A stretch of DNA of 14,837 nucleotides. It comes from Candidatus Aerophobota bacterium. Lineage in GTDB: Bacteria; Aerophobota; Aerophobia; Aerophobales; JAGHCO01. Positions 8,677 through 14,837 of the stretch are shown piece after piece (position 1 is the first letter of the stretch; each line of letters opens with the position of its first letter). The position numbers were made by a program, and so were the translations under genes. Under the pieces are notes generated by a model. The model saw only the letters and a list, made by a program, of their open reading frames with translations. It made no database searches and was not told the DNA's origin. Location of the stretch: contig JAGHCO010000055.1 of assembly GCA_021160405.1 (NCBI GenBank), positions 1 through 14,837 on the forward strand. Reading direction: 5' to 3'.

Positions 8677-9927
8677 TTACAGATCCTTATAGATGGGAAA
8701 ATCCTGACAAAGTTTTTTTACCTTTTCTTTAATGCTTTTTCTTAAGTTTTTTTTATCAGGTTTATGTAATATTTCACTTATCCACTTTCCGATAATCTCT
8801 AATTGAGGCTCCTTCATTCCCCGAGTAGTGAGAGCAGGTGTTCCCAGTCTAATACCCGAAGTTATAGAAGGAGGTTGAGGGTCAAATGGTATGCAGTTCT
8901 TATTTGTTATTATTCCTGCTTCTTCCAGAAGGAAAGCAGCTCTTTCCCCGGTTATTTCAAGATGGGATAGATCTGCCAATATGAGGTGATTATCAGTTCC
9001 TCCTGTAACTAACCTAAATCCTTCCTCAATAAGAGTATTAGCTAAAGCTTTTGAATTAAGAATAATCTGATGCTGGTAATCTTTGAACTCAGGCTCAGTA
9101 GCTTCTTTAAAACAAACAGCTTTAGCGGCAATTATGTGGATAAATGGACCTCCCTGAGTCCCAGGAAATACAGCTTTATCTATTTTATCACTGAAGTCTT
9201 TCTTGCAGAGAATTAACCCTCCCCGAGGTCCCCTAAGAGTTTTCTGGGTAGTAGCAGTAACTACATCAGCATAAGGGATGGGATCGGGATGAAACCCAGC
9301 GGCTATTAACCCTATTATATGGGCTGCATCAACTAAGAGGTATGCTCCCACCTCATCAGCAATTTTTCTCCATGGTTTAAACTCTATTAACCTGGGATAG
9401 GCACTTGCTCCCACAATTATCAAGTGAGGCCGGTACTTGCGAGCTAATCTTCTAATCTCATCGTAATCAAACTGCTCCGTTTCTCTATCTACTCCATAGT
9501 TAACTATCCGGTGATATTTATAGGGGAAAGTTCCTTTTTTCCCATGAGAAAGATGTCCTCCATGAGATAAATTTAGGGAAAATATAGTATCACCTGGGTT
9601 CAAAAGAGCCTGATAAACGACAATATTTGCCTGTGTTCCCGAGTGAACCTGAACATTAACATATTCTGCTTTAAATAATTTTTTAGCTCTTTCAATGGCT
9701 AATTTCTCTATCTCATCAATCCATTGACAACCCCGATAATACCTTTTGCCTGGATAACCCTCGGCGTATTTATTGGTAAACAATGAGCCCTGTGCTTTTA
9801 GGACAGCTTTGCTGGCATAATTTTCTGAAGGGATAAGCGTTAGAGTTTCCTGTTGGCGAAGGATTTCTTTTTTTATAATCTCATCTACCTGGGGATCACA
9901 CTCAGCCAAAGTTCTACTTTGAATCAT
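8677..9927 (-). CDS. glyA: Serine hydroxymethyltransferase
   Basis: A PLP enzyme that converts serine and tetrahydrofolate to glycine and 5,10-methylene-THF, the main source of one-carbon units. At 416 aa it has the length of the E. coli enzyme and aligns nearly without gaps: Ser35 in PSEN, Asp200 and His203 in VDAAH, the Schiff-base Lys229 in QKTLRGPRGG, Arg235, and Arg360 in SGIRLGTPA. NKYAEGYPGKRYY (52-64) and SHGGHLSHG (121-129) are typical. Oddity: the residue before the catalytic lysine is Gln228 where almost all SHMTs have His. ATG at 9927 has AAGGAGAG upstream. It sits 25 bp after purH and 39 bp before folC. The substituted His stacks near PLP in known enzymes, so kinetics may be altered, but the other residues support normal SHMT function. 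Confidence 0.97.
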   Translation of the reverse strand: MIQSRTLAECDPQVDEIIKKEILRQQETLTLIPSENYASKAVLKAQGSLFTNKYAEGYPGKRYYRGCQWIDEIEKLAIERAKKLFKAEYVNVQVHSGTQANIVVYQALLNPGDTIFSLNLSHGGHLSHGKKGTFPYKYHRIVNYGVDRETEQFDYDEIRRLARKYRPHLIIVGASAYPRLIEFKPWRKIADEVGAYLLVDAAHIIGLIAAGFHPDPIPYADVVTATTQKTLRGPRGGLILCKKDFSDKIDKAVFPGTQGGPFIHIIAAKAVCFKEATEPEFKDYQHQIILNSKALANTLIEEGFRLVTGGTDNHLILADLSHLEITGERAAFLLEEAGIITNKNCIPFDPQPPSITSGIRLGTPALTTRGMKEPQLEIIGKWISEILHKPDKKNLRKSIKEKVKKLCQDFPIYKDL

Positions 9928-9952
9928 CTGTTCTCTCTCCTTTTCTCTAAAT

Positions 9953-11515
9953 TCAATGTCTGAAATGTCTCATTCCAGTAAAAATCATTGCTATACTATA
10001 CCTGTTAGCCGCAGCTATTACCTTTTCATCTCTGATAGACCCTCCTGGTTGGATAATAGCAGTTATTCCAGCCTTACCCGCTTCCTCTATAGCGTCGGGA
10101 AAGGGAAAGAAAGCATCAGAAGCTAAAACTGAACCCTCAGCTTTTTTCCCTGCTTTTCGGATAGCCATAAAAGTAGAGTCAACTCTGCTCATCTGACCTG
10201 CTCCCACACCTACTACCTCTTTATCCTTAGCTAAGAGAATAGCATTGGACTTTACATGCTTGCAAACTTTCCAGGCAAAGTATAAATCTTCTTCTTCCTT
10301 AGACGAGGGGACTCTGGTGGTAACTACTTTTAATTCTTTGGAAATGTAATCCTTCTTATCTTTTTCTTGGACAAGAATTCCTCCACTTATCCTTTTAATA
10401 TCTAAATCATTTTCTTCAGATATGGAAGTATTAACTTTCAAAATGATCACTTTCCTACCCCAGCTCTGAGTCTCTTTTATAATTCTTAGAGCTTCTTGTT
10501 CGTATTCTGGAGCAATTATCCCCTCAATGAATCTTTGAGGAAGAGTAATTTCTTTTGCTGTTGTTACATCTACTTTTCGGTTAAAACCCAAGATACTTCC
10601 AAACGCAGATAGAGGGTCTCCTCTGTAAGCTTTCTTATAAGCTTTGGCTAAATTTTCCCCACAGCCAACTCCACAGGGATTGTTGTGTTTTATCACTGCT
10701 GAAGCTGGTTCATCAAATTCTTTTACTATAGATAAGGCAGTGTCAAAATCTAACCAGTTATTAAAGGAGATAGTTTTCCCCCAGATTTTTTGAGCTAAAG
10801 AGAGCTCTCCTTCCTCAGCTAACCAATTACAATAAAGAGCTGCTCTTTGATGAGGATTTTCTCCGTAGCGAAGCTCCTGCCTTTTTTTAAAGCTCAAATT
10901 CAGAGTTTGAGGAAATGCTATATTATCTCTTTTCTCTAAAAAGTAAGAGATTACACTATCGTAAGCACTTGTTTTTTCAAAAACTTCTACAGCTAAATTA
11001 AAACAGGTTTCTTTACTTAAGAAACCATTATTTTCGCGTAGTTCTCGAAGAACAAAATTGTATTGCTCTGGACTGCTCACAGCAGCTACACTAAAAAAAT
11101 TTTTTGCTGCTGAGCGCAGCATTGTAGGCCCACCAATATCGATGTTTTCTAAAGCCTCTTCAAAAGATGTCCCTTCTTTTTTTATAGTTTCAGAAAAGGG
11201 ATAGAGATTAACCACTACCATATCGATAAGTTCTATTTTATATTTTTTTACCTCTTCCATTTGTTCTGAATTATCCCTTAGTGCTAAAAGAGCTCCATGA
11301 ATCTTAGGATGAAGAGTTTTTACTCTTCCTTTTAACATAGAGGGACTCTGGGTATAACTGGATACCTCCCTTACAGATATTCCTGCTTCTTGAAGAGTTT
11401 TAGCTGTTCCTCCTGTAGAGATAATTTCTATCCCCAAATCTTTTAACCCTTTAACAAAATCTACTATTCCTCTCTTATCAGAAACACTAACCAAAGCTCT
11501 TTTAATTTTGGGCAT
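9953..11515 (-). CDS. purH: Bifunctional AICAR formyltransferase / IMP cyclohydrolase
   Basis: It catalyses the last two steps of purine synthesis: AICAR plus 10-formyl-THF gives FAICAR, which cyclises to IMP. At 520 aa it has the standard two-domain length. Residues 1-~190 are the MGS-like IMP cyclohydrolase domain (SVSDKRG near 10, STGGT at 33-37, GRVKTLHPKIHG at 63-74, NLYPF at 103-107, DIGGP at 126-130). Residues ~200-520 are the AICAR transformylase domain with RYGENPHQ (216-223), the catalytic Lys276-His277 in IKHNNPCGVG, SDAFFPFPD (466-474), QPGGSIRD (489-496) and the typical MRHFRH end. A strong GAGGAG precedes the ATG. A good promoter lies in the 46-bp gap upstream, its -35 overlapping the macro gene's stop. 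The glyA and folC genes follow directly. Confidence 0.98.
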   Translation of the reverse strand: MPKIKRALVSVSDKRGIVDFVKGLKDLGIEIISTGGTAKTLQEAGISVREVSSYTQSPSMLKGRVKTLHPKIHGALLALRDNSEQMEEVKKYKIELIDMVVVNLYPFSETIKKEGTSFEEALENIDIGGPTMLRSAAKNFFSVAAVSSPEQYNFVLRELRENNGFLSKETCFNLAVEVFEKTSAYDSVISYFLEKRDNIAFPQTLNLSFKKRQELRYGENPHQRAALYCNWLAEEGELSLAQKIWGKTISFNNWLDFDTALSIVKEFDEPASAVIKHNNPCGVGCGENLAKAYKKAYRGDPLSAFGSILGFNRKVDVTTAKEITLPQRFIEGIIAPEYEQEALRIIKETQSWGRKVIILKVNTSISEENDLDIKRISGGILVQEKDKKDYISKELKVVTTRVPSSKEEEDLYFAWKVCKHVKSNAILLAKDKEVVGVGAGQMSRVDSTFMAIRKAGKKAEGSVLASDAFFPFPDAIEEAGKAGITAIIQPGGSIRDEKVIAAANRYSIAMIFTGMRHFRH

Positions 11516-11536
11516 AATCTCCTCTTTTTTCTTTTT

Positions 11537-11565
11537 AATATATCACATTATTTCCCATAAGTCAA
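11537..11565 (-). promoter_or_regulatory. Predicted sigma70-type promoter for purH
   Basis: On the minus strand, TTGACT (11565-11560) and TATATT (11542-11537) are separated by exactly 17 bp. The -10 box lies about 20 bp before the purH start and the -35 box overlaps the macro-domain stop codon. This is the widest gap in the minus-strand gene run, so purH-glyA-folC and the genes after them could be transcribed separately from the first two genes. No terminator was seen upstream, so read-through is also likely. Confidence 0.6.
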
Positions 11566-12107
11566 TCTTGTTTATATTCCCTTATCTTATCTAAAAATAA
11601 ATTGGTTGTAAGGTTATCTATGTTACAACAATTTACAACCTTAAGGCTACTATCCTTATTTTCCTTAAAGAACTCAACAATAGTTTTAACTATTATCTCA
11701 GCACACCTTTTCTTAGGAAATCCAAAAATACCGGAACTTATAGCTGGGATTGATATACTCTTTAGCCCAAGCTCTTGAGCTTTTTTCAGGGAATTTAAAA
11801 CAGCACTTTTAAGTTTTTCATCCTCCTCTCCCTCTCCCCACACAGGACCTACAGCGTGTATAACATATTTTGCAGGTAGGGACCCAGCAGTTGTAACTGC
11901 AGCATTGCCAACTGGAACATATCCTATTTTGTTACTCTCTTCCTGGATTATTCTTCCACCTTTGCGAACAATGGCACCGGCAACTCCACCCCCATGTTGC
12001 AGATGAGAATTTGCTGCATTAACAATTGCATCTACCTTCTCATCTGTTATATCTCCTCTCTTAACCCTTAAGATCCTTCCTCCATTTAATAAAAGTTCTT
12101 CTTCCAT
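11562..12107 (-). CDS. Macro-domain protein (ADP-ribose / O-acetyl-ADP-ribose hydrolase type)
   Basis: A single macro domain of 181 aa, which binds ADP-ribose. Relatives deacetylate O-acetyl-ADP-ribose or remove ADP-ribose from proteins or nucleic acids. Seen: RGDIT (17-21), VDAIVNAANS with Asn30 and Asn33, HGGGVAGAI (38-46), AKYVIHAVGP (79-88) and SIPAISSGIFGFP (119-131) for the diphosphate loop. This is the MacroD/YmdB-like pattern and all expected binding residues are there, so it should be catalytically competent. A textbook AAGGAGG lies 9 nt before the ATG, which may mean good expression. It stands 30 bp after the first gene of the operon and 46 bp before purH. No ADP-ribosyltransferase is visible in the window, so a toxin-antitoxin role (DarTG-like) has no support here; metabolite clean-up is simpler. 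Confidence 0.95.
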   Translation of the reverse strand: MEEELLLNGGRILRVKRGDITDEKVDAIVNAANSHLQHGGGVAGAIVRKGGRIIQEESNKIGYVPVGNAAVTTAGSLPAKYVIHAVGPVWGEGEEDEKLKSAVLNSLKKAQELGLKSISIPAISSGIFGFPKKRCAEIIVKTIVEFFKENKDSSLKVVNCCNIDNLTTNLFLDKIREYKQD

Positions 12108-12116
12108 TAAATTATA

Positions 12117-12123
12117 CCTCCTT
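12117..12123 (-). promoter_or_regulatory. Strong Shine-Dalgarno for the macro-domain gene
   Basis: AAGGAGG on the minus strand, 9 nt before the ATG at 12107. It is the closest to consensus of the ribosome binding sites I checked and fixes the start of the macro-domain protein. Confidence 0.8.
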
Positions 12124-12137
12124 TTAAAATCATGTTG

Positions 12138-12641
12138 TTAAGATTTTCTCTCTAAAATTATCTTATTTTCCCCAATGAAATTTATTGGATAGCAGGCAAT
12201 TTTATTTGCTTTTCTTACACTAATCTGATAGGACCTGTTAAACTCTTTAGCAAAATTAGCTGCCTCTTTTTTATCCTTAGCGAAAACATACTCTATTCTA
12301 AAAAGACCTCTTATTCGAGTATTAAAGAGAAAAATCTCGTATAGATCTTTATTTTCCAGATTTTCCCCTTCTAAAATTATATGCTTTTCAGTAATTGAAT
12401 TGAGTTTAAAACCGTACATCTCCACTGCTCTTTCTACCTCAGCTTTATCTTGCTTATTAAGAAAAAATACCAGTTGCTCTTGTTTTCCTTTAGGGGTTAT
12501 GTCAAACATTCTTCGAAATCTTCCAAAGTAGGATTCAAAAATAAGCATTGGTTTGAGAGGTGAAACTACATAAAACCTCATAATTTCCCCAGCCTTTTCA
12601 ATTTTTATTTGCCACAGCTTTGCCTCTGGTTTTTCTCTCAT
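12138..12641 (-). CDS. Unrecognised 167-aa soluble protein, first gene of the minus-strand run
   Basis: I do not recognise this protein. It has no signal peptide, no transmembrane stretch, no obvious catalytic motif and a single Cys (about residue 149). The composition is basic, with alternating beta-like stretches (FYVVSPLKPMLIFESYFGRF near 23-42; KHIILEG near 85-91; IACYPINFIG near 147-156) and an acidic/basic helix-like region (~62-78), suggesting a small alpha/beta fold. Residues ~110-140 (RGLFRIEYVFAKDKKEAANFAKEF, split by a Phe-Ala turn) could be a strand-helix unit. The start ATG at 12641 has GAAGAGG about 6 nt upstream, and a good promoter lies just before it. It precedes the macro-domain gene by 30 bp, so the two may be functionally linked; this is inference. 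Confidence 0.8.
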   Translation of the reverse strand: MREKPEAKLWQIKIEKAGEIMRFYVVSPLKPMLIFESYFGRFRRMFDITPKGKQEQLVFFLNKQDKAEVERAVEMYGFKLNSITEKHIILEGENLENKDLYEIFLFNTRIRGLFRIEYVFAKDKKEAANFAKEFNRSYQISVRKANKIACYPINFIGENKIILERKS

Positions 12642-12667
12642 TAAAAACCTCTTCTCCCAATTATTAT

Positions 12668-12696
12668 ATTATACTCCAATTTTGAGAATATTTCAA
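12668..12696 (-). promoter_or_regulatory. Predicted sigma70-type promoter for the minus-strand operon
   Basis: On the minus strand, TTGAAA (12696-12691) and a perfect TATAAT (12673-12668) are 17 bp apart, about 27 bp before the first start codon at 12641. A second TTGACT on this strand (12701-12696) is 22 bp from the same -10 box, too far to be the -35 element. This is the most likely origin of the long minus-strand transcript. Confidence 0.7.
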
Positions 12697-12726
12697 GTCA
12701 ACGCATTTACACATTTGCTGTTGACT
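12696..12726. repeat. Inverted repeat between the two divergent promoters
   Basis: AGTCAAC (12696-12702) and GTTGACT (12720-12726) are exact inverted copies with a 17-bp spacer. The right arm contains the feo -35 box and the left arm touches the -35 box of the minus-strand promoter. It may be only the symmetry of two -35-like elements, or a site for a regulator shared by both operons. Confidence 0.4.
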
Positions 12727-12748
12727 CAATTTATTGAACTATTATAAT
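12721..12748 (+). promoter_or_regulatory. Predicted sigma70-type promoter for the feo operon
   Basis: TTGACT (12721-12726) and a perfect TATAAT (12743-12748) are 16 bp apart. The expected transcription start near 12755 leaves a leader of about 35-40 nt with a strong AAGGAG (12782-12787) 5 nt before the feoA ATG. The -10 box is the centre of a palindrome, so repression by an operator-bound factor is likely. Confidence 0.75.
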
Positions 12749-12757
12749 AGTAAAATA
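12732..12757. promoter_or_regulatory. Candidate operator: dyad over the feo -10 box
   Basis: ACTATTATAATAGT (12738-12751) is a perfect 14-bp palindrome. After two mismatches on each side, four more bases pair (TATT/AATA), giving a 26-bp imperfect dyad. It covers the -10 box of the feo promoter. Ferrous uptake genes are generally repressed by Fur- or DtxR-family metalloregulators. The site is AT-rich and palindromic like a Fur box but does not match the E. coli Fur consensus closely, so which factor binds is unknown. The AT-rich sequence also makes chance symmetry possible. Confidence 0.5.
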
Positions 12758-12792
12758 TTTTTGACAATGCCGATCTTTTTAAAGGAGAAGAA

Positions 12793-13026
12793 ATGGACAA
12801 TCTTTTAAATCTACCTGTAGGAGAAACTGCTCGTATAGTAGCTGTGCAGGGAGGGATGGGGATGCAAAGACACTTGGCTAACTTAGGAATTATACCTGGG
12901 AAAAAGGTACGCAAAATTATTGCTCAACCTATAGGAGGTCCAATGATTTTGGAGGTAGAAGGGGGAAGAATAGCCATTGGAAGAAAAATGGCTCAAAGAA
13001 TTAAGATAATCAAGGAATTAAAATGA
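12793..13026 (+). CDS. feoA: Ferrous iron transport protein A (SH3-like FeoA domain)
   Basis: FeoA is a small cytoplasmic SH3-like protein that assists the FeoB transporter. The 77 aa are the usual length and the whole protein is one FeoA domain: LPVGETARIVAV (7-18), a Met/Gly-rich turn GGMGMQRHLANLGIIPG (20-36), and the C-terminal strands ILEVEGGRIAIGRKMAQRI (52-70), the family's pattern. ATG at 12793 has AAGGAG 5 nt upstream and a clear promoter and dyad before that. Its TGA overlaps the ATG of the following GTPase gene (ATGA), a typical coupled pair. Iron-dependent repression is expected from family knowledge and is suggested by the dyad over the promoter. Confidence 0.93.
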   Translation: MDNLLNLPVGETARIVAVQGGMGMQRHLANLGIIPGKKVRKIIAQPIGGPMILEVEGGRIAIGRKMAQRIKIIKELK

Positions 13027-13511
13027 GAGTTTTGCTTATGGGAAATCCTAACGTAGGTAAAAGTGTTATCTTTAACCGCCTCACTGGAATTAAGGTTATT
13101 GCTTCCAATTATCCAGGAACAACCATAGAGTTTCTGGAGGGAAGTATAAGAATTGATGGGAAAAAATTAAAAATAATTGATGCTCCTGGAACCTATTCTC
13201 TCATTCCCTCAGATAAAGCTGAGGAAGTAGCAGTGAATCTTTTAATGAGAGAAAAGACAGATTTGATTATAAATATAGTAGATGCCACTAACTTAGAAAG
13301 AAATCTTTATCTAACTCTTCAAATGAGAGAAATGGAAATACCTATGCTCTTAGATTTAAATATGATAGATATAGCTAAGGAACAAGGAATAGAAATAAAT
13401 ACCACTGCTTTGCAAGAAGAGATAGGAATACCCGTTGTATCAACTGTGGCTATAAGTGGGGAGGGAATTCAGGAAATCCGCCAGAGTATAAGAAAAATAG
13501 TAAAGAGATAA
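13023..13511 (+). CDS. feoB: Stand-alone FeoB GTPase (G) domain protein
   Basis: A 162-aa protein that covers only the N-terminal G domain of FeoB. G1 is GNPNVGKS (7-14); G2 lies in NYPGTTIE (29-36, FeoB-style NWPGVTVE); G3 is DAPG (53-56); G4 is NMID (113-116), the FeoB variant of NKxD; G5 is SGEG (145-148). All nucleotide-binding motifs are intact. It stops right after the G domain, where complete FeoB continues into a helical domain and then the membrane part. Those parts are encoded by the next gene, in another frame, starting 1 nt after this stop. It is coupled to feoA by a 4-base overlap, with AAGGA upstream. It probably gates the separate permease. The symbol is used for the N-terminal part only. 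Confidence 0.9.
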   Translation: MRVLLMGNPNVGKSVIFNRLTGIKVIASNYPGTTIEFLEGSIRIDGKKLKIIDAPGTYSLIPSDKAEEVAVNLLMREKTDLIINIVDATNLERNLYLTLQMREMEIPMLLDLNMIDIAKEQGIEINTTALQEEIGIPVVSTVAISGEGIQEIRQSIRKIVKR

Positions 13512-13512
13512 A

Positions 13513-14837
13513 GTGAAAGTAAGATTTGAACCAAAAATAGAAAAAGCTATAGAAATTATAAGTGAGAAGACAGATCTACCCCGCTGGCAAATAGTTCTTG
13601 CTCTGGAGGGAGAGAAAAGCTTTAGAAGTAAGATACCTCCTGCTGTATTTCAGCAAGCGGTAGAGGAAATAGAGAAAGACTATCAAGAGCCAATAGAACT
13701 TACTATGTTAAAAGCAAGGTTTGGTCAGGCGGGAGCTATTACCAGGCGAGTGCAAAAGATTCATCACCGCCATCCCACTTTTTTAGAAAAATTGGGAGAT
13801 GCAACAGTAAAGCCCGTTACCGGCCTTCCCATTGCTGCAATTATCCTCTATGGAATATTTAAAATCTTTATTACTGTAGCTGGTTTTATCACTGATAGTA
13901 TAATGACACCCTTTTTTGAAGGCCCTTATGATAGCTTTGTTCGCCCTTTAGTGGAAAGATTATTCCCTCAAGGAATTATGCACAATATGCTAATAGGGAC
14001 ATCGGGAACAGGATATTTAGAATCCTTTGGAATTCTCACTACAGGAATTTATGTTCCTATAGGAATTGTTCTTCCGGCTGTCTTAATTTTTTATATCCTC
14101 CTCACCATCTTAGAAGATGTTGGTTACCTTCCTCGATTGGCAGTTCTGGTAGACAGCATATTTCATAAAATAGGTTTACATGGTTATTCTGTTGTCCCTG
14201 TTATACTTTCTTTTGGATGTAATGTTCCAGGAGTTATGGCTTCTCGTATTCTTGAAACTAAAAAGCAAAGATTTATGATGCTTACTATGCTGGGGATATC
14301 TATACCTTGTATGGCTCAAACTGCTGTAATTCTCAATATCATTGGACCCTTTGGCTCAAAATGGGTCATCTTAATTTACCTTATCCTTATGGGTATTTTT
14401 ATTAGTATGGGAATTGGACTTAACAGAATCTTACCTGGGGAAGCCCCTGAAATAGCCATAGAAATACCACCTTACAGAAGGCCCAGGCTCTCCAACTTGC
14501 TTATGAAAACCACCTTGAGAATGGAGCACTTTCTCCTTGATGCTGTTCCCTGGGTTTTTGTGGGAATTATATTTGTTAATCTTCTTTACTCTCTGGGAGT
14601 AGCTCAAGCACTTTCCACAATTACAGGACCTGTTCTGGGAAGATGGCTGGGGCTGCCTCAGGAAGCTATCTATCCTTTGATAATAGGGTTTCTAAGGAAA
14701 GATGTAGCCACAGGGCTTTTAGCTCCCCTTTTAAGAAATAAAATTATTAACCTTTATCAAGCTGTAATAGCTGTGGTTATCTTAGCTGTTTATTTCCCTT
14801 GCGCAGCAACCTTCGCTGTTTTCTTAAAAGAGATGGG
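13513..14837 (+). CDS. feoB: FeoB-type membrane permease with N-terminal helical domain (partial)
   Basis: Translated by hand: open from GTG at 13513 to the right edge for 441 codons, so the C-terminus is missing. Residues 1-~95 are a soluble helical region with LPRWQIVLALEGEK (22-35), matching the domain that follows the G domain in whole FeoB. Then come the hydrophobic Gate/nucleoside-recognition segments: TM near 102-125, 173-200, EDVGYLPR (201-208), SFGCNVPG (233-240, Cys236), a second cysteine in SIPCMAQ (263-269), GFLRKDVATG (392-401) and YFPCAATFAV (427-436). The expected role is ferrous iron (or another divalent metal) import across the inner membrane, driven or gated by the upstream GTPase. 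GTG is chosen because the frame opens only at 13504 and the first in-frame ATG is codon 65; the RBS is weak (AAAGAG), so coupling is likely. Confidence 0.88.
   Translation, partial: MKVRFEPKIEKAIEIISEKTDLPRWQIVLALEGEKSFRSKIPPAVFQQAVEEIEKDYQEPIELTMLKARFGQAGAITRRVQKIHHRHPTFLEKLGDATVKPVTGLPIAAIILYGIFKIFITVAGFITDSIMTPFFEGPYDSFVRPLVERLFPQGIMHNMLIGTSGTGYLESFGILTTGIYVPIGIVLPAVLIFYILLTILEDVGYLPRLAVLVDSIFHKIGLHGYSVVPVILSFGCNVPGVMASRILETKKQRFMMLTMLGISIPCMAQTAVILNIIGPFGSKWVILIYLILMGIFISMGIGLNRILPGEAPEIAIEIPPYRRPRLSNLLMKTTLRMEHFLLDAVPWVFVGIIFVNLLYSLGVAQALSTITGPVLGRWLGLPQEAIYPLIIGFLRKDVATGLLAPLLRNKIINLYQAVIAVVILAVYFPCAATFAVFLKEM

Larger units (their letters stand above)
12642..12792. other. Divergent intergenic control region
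   Basis: This 151-bp AT-rich stretch separates the minus-strand gene run from the feo operon and is the longest gene-free segment in the window. It holds back-to-back promoters (minus strand 12668-12696, plus strand 12721-12748), an inverted pair AGTCAAC/GTTGACT (12696-12702 and 12720-12726), and a dyad over the feo -10 box. I saw no riboswitch-like structure. Confidence 0.8.

Noticed and set aside
11562..12107. DarTG-type toxin-antitoxin with the macro domain as antitoxin
   Set aside because: The neighbouring 167-aa protein shows no ADP-ribosyltransferase motif and no toxin is recognisable.
12761..12766. Second feo promoter with -35 TTGACA
   Set aside because: No -10-like hexamer lies 16-18 bp downstream; that position is the Shine-Dalgarno and start of feoA.
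12726..12914. Minus-strand 62-codon open frame over the feoA start
   Set aside because: It overlaps the feo promoter and the feoA coding region, has no homology that I recognise, and is a shadow of feoA.
13504..13515. Programmed +1 ribosomal frameshift joining the FeoB GTPase and permease
   Set aside because: Both frames overlap for only 5 nt and AAG AGA TAA is not a recognised slippery site. The permease has its own GTG start, so a gene split or a one-base error is simpler.

Overview
The window looks like a piece of a low-GC bacterial chromosome, probably from an uncultured or thermophilic/anaerobic lineage. PTS enzyme I, sigma70-type TTGACT/TATAAT promoters and purine-rich Shine-Dalgarno sites indicate a bacterium. 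The archaeal-style bifunctional phosphoglucose/phosphomannose isomerase and the split FeoB-type iron transporter recall deep-branching anaerobes such as Aerophobetes- or Atribacterota-like lineages. That placement is a guess; the sequence alone does not fix it.

Layout. Positions 12641 down to 1 hold ten genes, all on the minus strand, with gaps of at most 46 bp and some overlaps. In transcription order they are: an unrecognised 167-aa protein, a macro-domain protein, purH, glyA, folC, ptsI, a bifunctional PGI/PMI, an MFS transporter, a TPR-SNF2 helicase, and a zinc-motif protein that runs off the left edge. A 151-bp divergent control region (12642-12792) separates them from an iron-uptake operon on the plus strand: feoA, a stand-alone FeoB GTPase domain, and a separate FeoB-type membrane permease cut by the right edge.

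How the genes fit together. GlyA, PurH and FolC form a folate/one-carbon and purine group: GlyA loads one-carbon units onto tetrahydrofolate, PurH spends 10-formyl-THF in the last two IMP steps, and FolC polyglutamylates the cofactor. PtsI and PGI/PMI belong to sugar phosphate metabolism. The helicase and the zinc protein overlap by 17 bases and probably work together, although their job is unknown. The whole run may come from the promoter at 12668-12696, with at least one internal promoter before purH.

The less ordinary parts are the TPR-SNF2/zinc-protein pair, the FeoB split exactly between the GTPase domain and the helical/membrane part, the non-canonical second cysteine motif in the FeoB permease, and a near-perfect dyad over the feo promoter. 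I saw no tRNA, rRNA, CRISPR array, insertion sequence or phage gene, and no gene-free stretch longer than 151 bp.
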